Shown: positions 51,732-61,197 of the stretch, piece after piece
How the letters are laid out: each line of letters opens with the position of its first letter
Numbering within the stretch: position 1 is the stretch's first letter
Assembly (NCBI GenBank): GCA_934512135.1
Contig: CAKSWT010000001.1
Location: 186,001-250,000 of the forward strand
Source: an uncultured Oscillospiraceae bacterium
GTDB taxonomy: Bacteria; Bacillota; Clostridia; Oscillospirales; Oscillospiraceae
Length of the DNA stretch: 64,000 bases
Direction of reading: 5' to 3'
Program-made: the position numbers and the translations under genes
The notes under the pieces: model-generated
Databases searched by the model: none
The model's input: the letters and a program-made list of their open reading frames with translations, nothing else
What the model was told of the DNA's origin: nothing

Positions 51732-52579
51732 TGGAGCTGTGGTATCAAATGCTGTCCGTGCTGCCCTTTGAATGGGCCCAGCCGGGACAGATGATCTTTA
51801 TGAAAAACGCCCTGCTGGGGGTGCTGGTGCTGTGCCCCCTGCTGGGTCTGCTGTCCTGCCACATTGTCACCGGCCGGATGAGCTTCTTCTCCGACGCCCT
51901 GGGCCACTCTGCCTTTACCGGCATCGCCATTGGCGCCTTGTGCGGCGCAGCCTTTCCCATGGCCGTGGCCGTGGGACTCAGCGTGGTGCTGGCCCTGCTA
52001 TTCACCTATGTCCGCAGAAAGTCCACCCTCTCCGGAGACACCATCATCGGCGTGTTCTCCTCCACTGCGGTGGCGCTGGGTATTTTTATCGCCACCTGGG
52101 GGGGCGGCAGCTTTACCAAATTCAACAGCTATCTCATCGGAGATATTCTCTCCGTCACCCCTCTGGAGATTGGGCTGCTGGCCCTGGTGCTGGCCGCAGT
52201 GATTGTCCTGTGGGTTCTGTTTTCCAACCGTCTCTTTTTAAGCGTCCTCCACCCCCAGCTGGCTGACAGCCGCGGCGTAAAGGTGGGGATGGTCCAGGGG
52301 CTGTTCACCGTGGTCATTGCCGTGGTGGTGACCATGTCCCTGAGCTGGGTGGGTCTGCTGGTCATCAACAGCCTGTTGGTGCTTCCCGCTGCCGCCGCCC
52401 GTAACTTTGCCAGAAATCTGCGTCAGTACCATCTGTTTTCCGTGCTGTGCGCATTGTTTTGTGGAATTTTAGGTCTTATGACCTCATATTACTGGGGCTG
52501 CTCCACAGGAGCCGCCGTGTCGCTGCTGCTGGCGGTCTGCTTTTTTGTGGGCTTCGGGCTGCGGCGCCGGGGCTCTTGA
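51731..52579 (+). CDS. znuB: Zinc ABC transporter permease
   Basis: 282 residues, a ZnuB/MntC-like metal permease with eight hydrophobic helices. Family segments are SFFSDALGHSAFTGIAIG, GDTIIGVFSSTAVALGI and SWVGLLVINSLLVLPAAAARN, with the EAA-like loop near the last. The start overlaps the znuC stop by one base. nadB follows 30 bases on with no terminator between, so nadBC might be read from the same transcript. Confidence 0.94.
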   Translation: MELWYQMLSVLPFEWAQPGQMIFMKNALLGVLVLCPLLGLLSCHIVTGRMSFFSDALGHSAFTGIAIGALCGAAFPMAVAVGLSVVLALLFTYVRRKSTLSGDTIIGVFSSTAVALGIFIATWGGGSFTKFNSYLIGDILSVTPLEIGLLALVLAAVIVLWVLFSNRLFLSVLHPQLADSRGVKVGMVQGLFTVVIAVVVTMSLSWVGLLVINSLLVLPAAAARNFARNLRQYHLFSVLCALFCGILGLMTSYYWGCSTGAAVSLLLAVCFFVGFGLRRRGS

Positions 52580-52609
52580 CGCCGCCTCACCCCAAGGGGA
52601 TGAATCATC

Positions 52610-54166
52610 ATGCGTTATGCGTTCAACAGTGATTTGCACATTCGGGATGTGATTCGCACCGACGTACTCATTGTCGGTGCGGGAATTGCGGGGCTCTATA
52701 CCGCGCTGCACATTGACCGATCCAAATCCGTTCTGGTGCTCAGCAAGGAGAGCATCGAAATCAGCAACTCCTACCTTGCCCAGGGCGGCATCGCCGCGGC
52801 AATTCTGCCGGACGACCAGCCCACCTTTCATGTGGAGGACACCCTGGTGGCCGGGGCGGGACTCTGCGACCGGAAGGCCGTAGAGGTACTCTGCGCCGAA
52901 GGCCCCGACGACATTCGGGAGCTGGTGGGACTTCATGTTCCCTTTGACTTCAATGCCTACGGCGACCTGTCTGTCGGCCGGGAGGGCGGCCACCACAAGA
53001 GCCGGGTGGTCCACGCCGGCGGAGACGCCACTGGCCGGGAAACCGTCAAAACCTTGGCTGCCATTGCCCACCTCCAGGATAATATCAACTTTATGGAGCA
53101 CGCCTGCCTGGTGGACATTCTGCTGGACGACAAGGGAGAGGTCTCCGGAGCACTGCTCAATAATGACGGATATATTCTCTGCAACACCCCCAACGTGGTC
53201 ATTGCCACCGGCGGGATCGGCCAGATCTATGAGTATTCCACCAACCCCGCCGTTGCCACCGGCGACGGCCTTGGGGCTGCCATTCGAGCCGGCGCAAAGC
53301 TCCAGGACATGGAGTTTATCCAGTTCCATCCCACCGGTCTCTACAGTCCCGCCCGGGAAAGCCGCTCCTTCCTGATCTCCGAGGCCGTCCGTGGAGACGG
53401 CGGAAAGCTCATTAACGCCAAGGGTGAGCGGTTTATGGCCGGAAAACACGAGCTGGGAGAGCTGGCTCCCCGAGACATTGTGGCCCGGGGCATTCAGGCA
53501 GAGCTCACCGCCTCCGGAGAGGACCATGTATTTTTGGACATTACCTCCCGCAGCGCGGAATATCTCCAGAAGCGCTTCCCCACCATTTACCAGGAGTGCC
53601 TGCGGCGTGGAATCGACATTTCCAAGGACTACATTCCCGTGCGGCCGGTCCAGCACTACATGATGGGCGGCATCGCCACCGACCTCCAGGGTATGACAAA
53701 TATCACCGGTCTGTTCGCCTGCGGCGAGGCTGCCCGCACCGGCGTTCACGGCGCCAACCGTCTGGCCTCCAACTCTATGCTGGAATGCCTGGTGTTCGGC
53801 CGCCGTGCCGCCCAGCACATCAATCTGCTAAACCGGCCTCTGGTGGAGCAGGCGGAGATTCCCTCCGATGTGCCCCATCTTCCCACAGAGGTCCCCGGCA
53901 CGGACTACGAGGGCCTCCGCGCCCGGCTGCGCCACACCATGAACCAATACGCCTACATCGTTCGGACCCAGGCCGGACTGCACACCGCACAGCAGGAAAT
54001 TGAGGAGATTTTTGATCAGGTCCGGCGGAACTATCTGGAGGACCGGGCCTATCTGGAGCTGGTCAATCTGTGCATGGTCTCGCTGGAGATTCTAAAGGCC
54101 GCTGCAGCCCGCCCCCACAGCGTAGGCGCACACTACATTGTAAACGAAAAAGGAGAAAAGCTATGA
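52610..54166 (+). CDS. nadB: L-aspartate oxidase
   Basis: 518 residues, full length. It oxidises aspartate to iminoaspartate, the first step of NAD synthesis. FAD motif VGAGIAGLYTALH, then SYLAQGGIAAAI, FIQFHPTGLYS and HYMMGGIATDLQG with the active-site residues of the succinate dehydrogenase/fumarate reductase-like family. In anaerobes fumarate can replace oxygen as the electron acceptor. Four-base overlap with nadC. The partner nadA is not in the window. Confidence 0.95.
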   Translation: MRYAFNSDLHIRDVIRTDVLIVGAGIAGLYTALHIDRSKSVLVLSKESIEISNSYLAQGGIAAAILPDDQPTFHVEDTLVAGAGLCDRKAVEVLCAEGPDDIRELVGLHVPFDFNAYGDLSVGREGGHHKSRVVHAGGDATGRETVKTLAAIAHLQDNINFMEHACLVDILLDDKGEVSGALLNNDGYILCNTPNVVIATGGIGQIYEYSTNPAVATGDGLGAAIRAGAKLQDMEFIQFHPTGLYSPARESRSFLISEAVRGDGGKLINAKGERFMAGKHELGELAPRDIVARGIQAELTASGEDHVFLDITSRSAEYLQKRFPTIYQECLRRGIDISKDYIPVRPVQHYMMGGIATDLQGMTNITGLFACGEAARTGVHGANRLASNSMLECLVFGRRAAQHINLLNRPLVEQAEIPSDVPHLPTEVPGTDYEGLRARLRHTMNQYAYIVRTQAGLHTAQQEIEEIFDQVRRNYLEDRAYLELVNLCMVSLEILKAAAARPHSVGAHYIVNEKGEKL

Positions 54167-54996
54167 TTGATCTGGGACTTGACAGCTTTCTGCGCAGCGC
54201 CCTTCAGGAGGATCTGGGCACCGGAGACATCACCACCGAGTGCTGTGTTCCGGAGGAGGCCCGGTCCAGCGCCGTGTTTCGGTGCAAGCAGGCCGGTGTG
54301 ATCTGCGGACTGGAGGTAGGCCGGCGGGTGTTCGCTCTGCTGGACCCCAGTGTGGAATTCACCCCTCTGGTGGCGGAGGGCACCGCCGCTGAGGTGGGAG
54401 AGGTGATCGCCACCATCTCCGGCCCCTCCCGGAGCATTCTCTCCGGCGAGCGTCTGGCGCTGAACCTCATGCAGCACATGTCAGGCGTGGCCACCCGCAC
54501 TGCGGAGCTGGTAAAGAAAATTGAAGGCACCGACGCAGTGATTGTAGACACCCGAAAAACCACTCCGGGGCTGCGGGTTCTGGAGAAGTATGCGGTCCGC
54601 ATGGGCGGCGGCACCAACCACCGCTTTAATCTGGCCGACGGCGTCCTCATCAAGGACAACCACATTGTAGCCGCAGGAGGCATTACCGCCGCTGTGGAAA
54701 ACGCCCGAAAAATCGTCCCCCACACCCTGAAAATCGAGGTGGAGACCACCAATCTTCAGGAGGTCCAGGAGGCCCTGGATGCAGGGGCCGACATCATTAT
54801 GCTGGACAACATGTCCTGTCCGGAGATGAAGCAGGCCGTGGTGCAAATTGCCCACCGGGCCAAGGTGGAGGCCTCCGGCAATATGGGTTCCCGAGACATT
54901 CGGGAGGTGGCTGAAACCGGCGTGGACCTTATCTCCGTGGGCGCGCTGACCCACTCTGTGGAAGCGCTGGACATCAGCTTGCAGTTTCAACAATAA
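54163..54996 (+). CDS. nadC: Nicotinate-nucleotide pyrophosphorylase (carboxylating)
   Basis: 277 residues from ATG 54163 with AAAGGAGAAAA before it. It joins quinolinate with PRPP to nicotinate mononucleotide. Family features: ALQEDLGTGDITTE at the start, TRKTTPGLRVLEKYAV with the PRPP and quinolinate-binding residues, GGGTNHRFNL, IKDNHI, and VSGN-like ASGNMGSRDIREVAETGVD in the C-terminal barrel. Cotranscribed with nadB. Confidence 0.96.
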   Translation: MIDLGLDSFLRSALQEDLGTGDITTECCVPEEARSSAVFRCKQAGVICGLEVGRRVFALLDPSVEFTPLVAEGTAAEVGEVIATISGPSRSILSGERLALNLMQHMSGVATRTAELVKKIEGTDAVIVDTRKTTPGLRVLEKYAVRMGGGTNHRFNLADGVLIKDNHIVAAGGITAAVENARKIVPHTLKIEVETTNLQEVQEALDAGADIIMLDNMSCPEMKQAVVQIAHRAKVEASGNMGSRDIREVAETGVDLISVGALTHSVEALDISLQFQQ

Positions 54997-55000
54997 TTTC

Positions 55001-55029
55001 GGGCCGCAGACATCTGCGGCCCCTTTCTT
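55001..55029 (+). terminator. Terminator after nadC
   Basis: GGGCCGCAG, ACAT loop, CTGCGGCCC, then CTTTCTT. The T-run is interrupted, so some readthrough to mscS is possible. Confidence 0.75.
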
Positions 55030-55040
55030 CAGGAGGAACT

Positions 55041-55898
55041 ATGACACTTACCAACACATCGGTCCCCATTGACACCAAAGAGGTCTCCTCTCTGGTCAAA
55101 ACCATTCAAGGCCTCCCCCTGTCCTCGATGTTGAAGATCATGCTGCTCATTGTGGTGCTTTTGATTCTGGTAAGACTGCTGACGAGGCTCTCTGTTCGGC
55201 TGATTGAGCGGTCCCACATTGACAAAAGTCTCCACGGTTTTCTGCGGACCAGCGTCAAAATCGCCCTGTATTTTGTGGCCGCCACCATTGTGGCCGGCAG
55301 CCTTCACATTGACGTAACTAGCCTGATCGCCGTGCTGAGCGTGGCCGGCCTGGCTGTGTCCCTGGCCCTTCAGGGAGCCCTGAGCAATCTGGCCAGCGGC
55401 CTGGTAATTCTCACCACACGGCCCCTGAAGGTGGGGGATTATGTCTCCATCGGCGGAAGCGAGGGCTTTGTGGAGGAGATTGGCATGACCTATACCAAGC
55501 TCTCCGCCTATGATAAGCGTTTTTTCTTTATCCCCAACAGCACCGTGACCTCCTCCTGTGTCATCAACTACACCCTGGAGGGCCGCCGCCGGGTGGAGCA
55601 CACCATCACCGCCAGCTACAACTGTGACATTGACCAGGTCAAGGCCGCCATTGCAGAGGCCGTGGAGGCCATTCCGGGCTTCTACCAGGACCCGCCGGTC
55701 TCTGTTCACGTCAGCAGCTACCAGGACAGCGCCATCGCCTATCTGGTTCGGGCTTGGTGCAGCAACGAATCCTATTGGGACAACTACTATGCCCTGCTGG
55801 AGGAGATCAAGCGCTCCTTTGACCGTCACGGCATTGAAATGACCTACCCCCATCTGAATGTCCACATGGTGGGCCAATGCCCGGGGAAAGGAGAGTGA
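55041..55898 (+). CDS. MscS-family mechanosensitive ion channel
   Basis: 285 residues, the small-conductance type. Three hydrophobic helices: about 30-50, 75-95 and 100-130, the last being the pore helix with Gly/Ala-rich AVLSVAGLAVSLALQGALSNLASG, then the beta domain (GDYVSIGGSEGFVEEI) and the C-terminal alpha/beta domain. It opens on membrane tension to protect the cell from hypo-osmotic shock. Its stop is two bases before the next ATG. Confidence 0.94.
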   Translation: MTLTNTSVPIDTKEVSSLVKTIQGLPLSSMLKIMLLIVVLLILVRLLTRLSVRLIERSHIDKSLHGFLRTSVKIALYFVAATIVAGSLHIDVTSLIAVLSVAGLAVSLALQGALSNLASGLVILTTRPLKVGDYVSIGGSEGFVEEIGMTYTKLSAYDKRFFFIPNSTVTSSCVINYTLEGRRRVEHTITASYNCDIDQVKAAIAEAVEAIPGFYQDPPVSVHVSSYQDSAIAYLVRAWCSNESYWDNYYALLEEIKRSFDRHGIEMTYPHLNVHMVGQCPGKGE

Positions 55899-55900
55899 CC

Positions 55901-56968
55901 ATGAAAACATTCCGGAAAGCCCTTGGCATCATACTTTTGGTGCTGGTTCTTCTGGTGGCAGGCTATGTGGCCTATGTGTTTCTGGACTACCACCGGCTGG
56001 ACGACAATCTCGATCTCCCCGTGGAGGGTGCTGCCTCCGGCGCCGCCCAGCTCTGCCACGACTACAAGGTGGTATCCTACAATATCGGCTTTGGGGCCTA
56101 CGAATCGGACTACAGCTTCTTTATGGACGGCGGGGAGGAGTCCTGGGCCTGGTCTCGGGAGCGTTTGGATGCAAACATTCAACACATCGCAGCAACCCTC
56201 CGGCAGACGGAGGCCGACTTCTACTTTGCCCAGGAGGTGGACCGGGACTCCACCCGAAGCTATCACACCGACGAGGCTGCGGCCATCCGGGAGGCGCTGC
56301 CGGGCTATTGCTCCGTCTGGGGGCAGAACTACGACTCTCCCTTCCTGTTTTGGCCTCTGACCCAGCCCCACGGATCCTCCGTATCCGGACTGATGACCTT
56401 TTCCTCCTGCTCCATGACCTCCTCTCTGCGCCGAAGTCTGCCCATTGAGGAGGGCTTCATGAAGCTGGTGGATCTGGATCGGTGCTATACTGTCAGCCGT
56501 GTGCCGGTGGAAAACGGAGCGGAGCTGGTGCTTTTCTGCGTCCATCTCTCCGCCTACACCTCCGACGGCACCATCGCCGTGGACCAGATGGAACAGCTGC
56601 TCCAGGATATGCAGCGGGAATACGACAAGGGCAATTACTGTGTCTGCGGCGGAGACTTCAACAAGGATCTGCTGGGCAATTCCGAGGAGATCTTTGGAAA
56701 CAGCGCCGGGGAATACACCTGGGCCCAGCCCCTGCCGGACAGTCTGTTTCAAAACCGGAACATCTCCCTGGTCGCTCCCCTGGACCCAAATCAGCCTGTG
56801 GCCAGCTGCCGAAATGCCGACGCCCCCTACCACGAGGGGCAGTATCTGGTCACCGTGGACGGTTTTTTGGTCTCTGACAACGTAACCGTCCAGTCTGCCG
56901 CTGTCATAGACACCGGCTTCGCCTATTCCGACCACAATCCCGTTTCCCTGGTATTTCAGCTACAGTAA
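55901..56968 (+). CDS. Endonuclease/exonuclease/phosphatase-family membrane protein
   Basis: 355 residues from ATG 55901, with AAAGGAG upstream. One N-terminal transmembrane helix at about 8-30, then the outer catalytic domain: VVSYNIGFGAYES, the metal Glu in FAQEVDRDST, then VHLSAYTSDG, CGGDFNKDL and a C-terminal YSDHNPVSLVF. The family includes phosphodiesterases, nucleases and phospholipases, and the substrate is unknown. It is co-transcribed with the MscS channel. Confidence 0.88.
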   Translation: MKTFRKALGIILLVLVLLVAGYVAYVFLDYHRLDDNLDLPVEGAASGAAQLCHDYKVVSYNIGFGAYESDYSFFMDGGEESWAWSRERLDANIQHIAATLRQTEADFYFAQEVDRDSTRSYHTDEAAAIREALPGYCSVWGQNYDSPFLFWPLTQPHGSSVSGLMTFSSCSMTSSLRRSLPIEEGFMKLVDLDRCYTVSRVPVENGAELVLFCVHLSAYTSDGTIAVDQMEQLLQDMQREYDKGNYCVCGGDFNKDLLGNSEEIFGNSAGEYTWAQPLPDSLFQNRNISLVAPLDPNQPVASCRNADAPYHEGQYLVTVDGFLVSDNVTVQSAAVIDTGFAYSDHNPVSLVFQLQ

Positions 56969-56974
56969 ATCAAA

Positions 56975-57009
56975 AAGAAGCTGCCTCTTTGTGAGACAGC
57001 TTCTTTTTT
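56975..57009. terminator. Bidirectional terminator
   Basis: AAGAAGCTG...CAGCTTCTT, then TTTTTTG on the plus strand and TTTTTG-like on the minus strand, between two convergent genes. Confidence 0.9.
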
Positions 57010-57019
57010 GGATATCGGG

Positions 57020-58807
57020 TTACCGAGCCAGATAGCGGTCGTAGGCATCCTGCTTGAGGGAGATGCATTCCTCAATGCCCATGTCCTTCAGGGTCTCCAC
57101 AAAGGAATCCCACTGATCCATGCTCTTGGCGCCGGTGATAAACGCAGCAATCTGCTCCTGGAGATAGGTGTTGATGTCGGAGTACACAGAGGAGTGCTCA
57201 TCTGCCTCGTCTGCGGTCAGCGCTGCGGCGGAGGGATAGGTGTTGGCGTCATCCCGGTTGTAATCCCAGATGTCCCGAGCCGCCTGACCGGCCTCGGTGT
57301 AGGTGCTGCGGGTCTTGGTCACGTCGTTGATCCGGTTGACGGAGTCCGTGGAATACATAAACTGCGTGTCCATCAGGCTCAGGCCGTCGGGGTTGTTGGT
57401 GACCAGCTCAGTGATGTAGGGAATGCCCTTCTCGTCAAACTCAAAGCTCTGGCCCTCAATGCCGTAGTTGGCCAGGAGCACGCCATCCTGGGTATACCAG
57501 AAATCGCACCACTTCATGGCCAGCTCCATGTCGGGGCAGGCTGTGGTAATGGTGATGCCCATCTTCCCCACAATGCTGTCCTCGTTGGCGTTGTGCAGCA
57601 CATCATCCTCGTTCTTCCGGGCGTCATAGCAGGCAATCAGCTCTCCGTTGGGGTCTGCATCAGTCAGGTTGGACTGGAACATGCCAATCATACCCACGCC
57701 GTTGAAGAAGATGCCGGTCCGGCCGGTGGAGACGTTGGTGCTGTACACATCGCCCATGGGGTTGGCGTTGTCCTGGATGAAGGTCTTGGAGATCAGGCCC
57801 TTGTCGGTCCAGTCGCGGATCAGCTCCACATACTCCTTGTAGCCCTCCTCCAGAGGACCGTACTTCACCTCGCCATCCTCCACATAGTAGGGATAGGCAG
57901 CGCCCATCATGGACTGGAAGGTGGCGGTGATGCCGAAGCCGGAAGCCAGGAAGTTCCCGGAGGGAACCATATCAGAGGGCATCATCAGAGGCTCCTGGGC
58001 GCCCTTCTCGTTCTTAAATGCAGTCAGAACCGTCTCCCACTCCTCGTAGGTCTTGGGATTCTCCAGGTTCAGATCCTCCAGCCAATCCCCACGGATCCAG
58101 GCGCCCTCGGTGGTGCCCTGCTTCTCGGAGTTGAAGGTGTAGAAGGCCACAATGTTGCCCTCGTCAGTGGTGATATTCTTGACAATGCTGGGGTCGGAGT
58201 CAATCAGCGCCTGATAGTTGGGGGCATACTCCGCAATGTCGTCTGCCAGGTTCAGGGCAAAATCAGACTCCACAGCCAGATCGTTGCCGCCGGTGAAGTC
58301 CATGCCGTTGACCAGATCCGGATAGTCGCCGGAAACCAGCATCAGGTTGAACTTCTCCGCATTGGTCTCTGCGGACTGCTCCAGGAAATCAATGTGCACG
58401 CCGGTGAACTCCTCGGCCTTCTGGAACACAGGGTGATCGGCCATGCCGTTTTTGAACAGGGTACCCACGTTACCGGGGACGCTGAGCCACAGGGTAAAGC
58501 TCTCGCCCTGGTCGGTGAGGGGCAGGCCGGTGGTCAGTGCGCCTACGCCGTAGTTGCTGTCATAGGAGTAGAGCTGCAGGCTGGGATCGTTGGACGCAGC
58601 AGCTGCTTCCACGGCGGACTCTGCCGCAGACGCCACTTCCAGAGAAGAGCCCAGATCCTTGACGCCTACAGATGCCGTGGCAGAAGTCTCTGCCGCATCT
58701 TCCTTCCCGGCGTTTGCCGCAGAAGAAGACTGCTGATTGCCGCAGCCGGCCATCAGGCCCAGCATCATGGCAGCACTCAGCAGCAATGCAAAAATGCGTT
58801 TTGTCAT
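57020..58807 (-). CDS. LplA-like extracellular solute-binding lipoprotein
   Basis: 595 residues from ATG 58807; lipobox LMAGC followed by a Ser/Ala linker. Large type 1 solute-binding protein resembling LplA/YtcQ of carbohydrate transporters, which typically bind oligosaccharides such as aldouronates, ending in the characteristic DMGIEECISLKQDAYDRYLAR-like tail. The permease genes (lplB/C-type) are missing nearby, so it is an orphan binding protein; they may be elsewhere. A ribosome binding site of GGAGG lies rather far (11 bases) from the start. Confidence 0.9.
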   Translation of the reverse strand: MTKRIFALLLSAAMMLGLMAGCGNQQSSSAANAGKEDAAETSATASVGVKDLGSSLEVASAAESAVEAAAASNDPSLQLYSYDSNYGVGALTTGLPLTDQGESFTLWLSVPGNVGTLFKNGMADHPVFQKAEEFTGVHIDFLEQSAETNAEKFNLMLVSGDYPDLVNGMDFTGGNDLAVESDFALNLADDIAEYAPNYQALIDSDPSIVKNITTDEGNIVAFYTFNSEKQGTTEGAWIRGDWLEDLNLENPKTYEEWETVLTAFKNEKGAQEPLMMPSDMVPSGNFLASGFGITATFQSMMGAAYPYYVEDGEVKYGPLEEGYKEYVELIRDWTDKGLISKTFIQDNANPMGDVYSTNVSTGRTGIFFNGVGMIGMFQSNLTDADPNGELIACYDARKNEDDVLHNANEDSIVGKMGITITTACPDMELAMKWCDFWYTQDGVLLANYGIEGQSFEFDEKGIPYITELVTNNPDGLSLMDTQFMYSTDSVNRINDVTKTRSTYTEAGQAARDIWDYNRDDANTYPSAAALTADEADEHSSVYSDINTYLQEQIAAFITGAKSMDQWDSFVETLKDMGIEECISLKQDAYDRYLAR

Positions 58808-59070
58808 GCTTGGATAATCCTCCATCTTTCAAAAATTATGTGTGCTGTGACACATTTGATACCTATTTTATCAAAAAAGGATACCTTTGACCACTCGCAA
58901 TCTCCCACAGAATCAATGGACAAAATTTTTAGGTTTCTGTGTAATTCACCACTAGACAATTCCGTGCCAACACATAATCGTCACAATTCCATCTTCTTGC
59001 CCCGAATCTACTGCAATACAAGGAAATTCTGTCCATGAACCCGGCGCCCTAAGCTTTTTTGGAAGAATGG
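58808..59070. other. Divergent intergenic region, leftward promoter not resolved
   Basis: A candidate minus promoter is TGGTCA / 17 / TAAAAT near 58872-58900, which is weak. No gene or RNA structure was recognised in the remainder. Confidence 0.4.
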
Positions 59071-59099
59071 TTGACGGATGCCGGATTGTGCCGTATAAT
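59071..59099 (+). promoter_or_regulatory. Promoter of the thiolase gene
   Basis: -35 TTGACG (59071-59076), 17-bp spacer, -10 TATAAT (59094-59099), a strong match that fits the biased, high-expression codon use of the gene. Confidence 0.85.
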
Positions 59100-59156
59100 T
59101 AGAAGGGTAAACCTGATAAATTGTCCCTGCGGACAAATGAATATGGAGGTTATTTC

Positions 59157-60428
59157 ATGAAAGATTTGTATGTTGTAAACTGCTGCCGTACCGCTGTCGG
59201 TTCCTTTGGCGGCAGCCTGAAGAGCACCCCCGCCGCTGACCTGGGCGCCATCGTCGTCAAGGAGGCGCTGAACCGCGCCGGCGTGAAGCCCGAGCAGGTG
59301 GACGAGCTGATGTTCGGCTGCTGCATCAGCGCCGGTCTGGGCCAGAACGTGGCCCGTCAGGTGGGCGTTAAGGCCGGTCTTCCCCTTTCCGTTCCCGCTT
59401 ACTCCGTCAACATGGTCTGCGGCTCCGGCATGAAGTCCGTCATCGAGGCCGGCCGTGCCATCGCTGCCGGTGACGCTGACATCGTTGTCTGCGGCGGCAC
59501 CGAGAATATGTCCGCTGCTCCCTACATTCTGCCCGACGCTCGTTGGGGCGGCCGTATGTTTGACAAGAAGATGGTAGACACCATGGTCAAGGACGGCCTG
59601 TGGGACGCCTTCAACAACTATCACATGGGCACCACCGCTGAGAACATCTGCGACATCTGGGGCATCACCCGTCAGGATCTGGACGAGTTCGCCGCTTCCT
59701 CCCAGGCTAAGACCGCTGCCGCCCAGGCTGCCGGCAAGTTCGACGACGAGATCGTTCCCGTTCCCGTGAAGGTCAAGAAGCAGGTCGTTGACTTTAAGGT
59801 TGACGAGTTCCCCCGTCCCTCCACCAACCTGGAGTCCCTGGCAAAACTGAAGACCGCTTTCCCCGTGTCCTCCGACAACGCCTTCCAGGCAAACGGCGGC
59901 ACTGTGGTCGACACCTTCGACGCCAAGGCCTGCAAGGGCGCTCAGGCTGACGCCGGCACCCCCCGTGTCACCGCCGGCAACGCCTCCGGCATCAACGACG
60001 GCGCTGCCGCCATTGTGCTGGCTTCCGGCGAGGCCGTTGAGAAGTACGGCCTGAAGCCCATGGCGAAGCTCCTGGGCTGGGGCCAGGGCGGCGTGGATCC
60101 CAAGATCATGGGCACCGGTCCCGTTCCCGCTTCCCGTCAGGCTATGGCCAAGGCCGGCGTGACCATGGACGACATCGACCTGATCGAGGCCAACGAGGCC
60201 TTTGCCGCACAGTCCATTGCCGTGGCTCGTGAGCTGGGCTTTGACATGAACAAGGTCAACGTCAACGGCGGCGCCCTGTCCATCGGCCATCCTGTGGGCT
60301 GCTCCGGCGCTCGTATCATCGTCACCCTGCTCCACGAGATGCTGAAGCGTGACGACGCCAAGAAGGGTCTGGCTACCCTCTGCATCGGCGGCGGCATGGG
60401 TGTTGCTACCATCTTCGAAAAGTGCTAA
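59157..60428 (+). CDS. Acetyl-CoA acetyltransferase (thiolase)
   Basis: 423 residues from ATG 59157 with GGAGG nearby. It condenses two acetyl-CoA to acetoacetyl-CoA. Active-site Cys88 is in VNMVCGSGMKS; NEAFAAQ, GGALSIGHPVGCSGAR (His) and the final CIGGGMG (second Cys) are all there. It is about 30 residues longer than typical because of an insertion near residue 245-275 before the TAGNASGINDGAA motif. The codon use is extremely biased, pointing to a very abundant enzyme, probably in fermentation. Called Thl/AtoB. Confidence 0.94.
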   Translation: MKDLYVVNCCRTAVGSFGGSLKSTPAADLGAIVVKEALNRAGVKPEQVDELMFGCCISAGLGQNVARQVGVKAGLPLSVPAYSVNMVCGSGMKSVIEAGRAIAAGDADIVVCGGTENMSAAPYILPDARWGGRMFDKKMVDTMVKDGLWDAFNNYHMGTTAENICDIWGITRQDLDEFAASSQAKTAAAQAAGKFDDEIVPVPVKVKKQVVDFKVDEFPRPSTNLESLAKLKTAFPVSSDNAFQANGGTVVDTFDAKACKGAQADAGTPRVTAGNASGINDGAAAIVLASGEAVEKYGLKPMAKLLGWGQGGVDPKIMGTGPVPASRQAMAKAGVTMDDIDLIEANEAFAAQSIAVARELGFDMNKVNVNGGALSIGHPVGCSGARIIVTLLHEMLKRDDAKKGLATLCIGGGMGVATIFEKC

Positions 60429-60441
60429 AATGACTTCCACA

Positions 60442-60470
60442 GGGAGGCGGGTAACCCCCGCCTCCCTTTT
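60442..60470 (+). terminator. Hairpin between the thiolase and CoA-transferase genes
   Basis: GGGAGGCGGG and its complement around a TAACC loop, then TTTT. It may allow the thiolase to be made in excess over the downstream genes. Confidence 0.75.
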
Positions 60471-60501
60471 CAGTACTCCATAGACTAAGAGGTGTTCTAA
60501 C

Positions 60502-61197
60502 ATGCCTAAGATAATTACCGCCCAGGAGGCGGCAGCGCTGATTCCTTCGGGCAGCACCGTGATGTTTGGCGGCTTTATCGGGTGCGGCGCAGCCCATGAG
60601 GTTATTCGCGCCCTGGACCAAACCGACGTGGAAAACATCATCGGAATCTTTGACGACGGTTCCCTGATCCACGGCCCCGACGGCTCGGAATACTACGCCT
60701 GGGCTCGGCTGATTCACTCCGGGAAGATTAAAAAGTACATTGGCTCTCATGTGGGCTCCAACCCTGAGGCCGGGGAGAAGTGGGCCAAGGGAGAGCTGGA
60801 GCTGGAGCTGATTCCCCAGGGCTCCCTGGCTGAGATGATCCGTGCCGGGGGCATGGGCATCCCCGGAATCCTGACCCCCACCGGTCTTGGGACCCTGGTG
60901 GAGGAGAGCCCTTGGGTGGATCGGAAGCTGGAAATCGGCGGGAAGGATTATCTGCTGATGAAGCCCATCCACGCGGATTTTGCCGTGATCTCCGGGTACC
61001 AGGTGGACACCCGGGGAAACATCTGGTATAAGGGCACCACCCGGAACTTTTCCCCGCTGATGGCCATGGCGGCCGATACCGTCATCGTCGAGGCGGAGCA
61101 TCTGGTGGAACCCGGAGACATTGCCCCGGAGAATGTGGTCACCCCCGGCATTTTGGTGGACTACATCGTATCAAAGGAGGCCCCTCAGCATGGATAA
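60502..61197 (+). CDS. 3-oxoacid CoA-transferase, subunit A
   Basis: 231 residues. AtoD/ScoA/CtfA-type family I CoA-transferase: IPSGSTVMFGGFIGCG with the glycine-rich CoA-binding loop, LIPQGSLAEMIRAGGMGIPG and FAVISGYQVDTRGNIWYKG. It transfers CoA between acetoacetate and short-chain acids such as acetate or butyrate. Overlaps subunit B by eight bases. Behind the thiolase, it suggests acetoacetyl-CoA metabolism or butyrate/acetone-type fermentation. Confidence 0.93.
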   Translation: MPKIITAQEAAALIPSGSTVMFGGFIGCGAAHEVIRALDQTDVENIIGIFDDGSLIHGPDGSEYYAWARLIHSGKIKKYIGSHVGSNPEAGEKWAKGELELELIPQGSLAEMIRAGGMGIPGILTPTGLGTLVEESPWVDRKLEIGGKDYLLMKPIHADFAVISGYQVDTRGNIWYKGTTRNFSPLMAMAADTVIVEAEHLVEPGDIAPENVVTPGILVDYIVSKEAPQHG

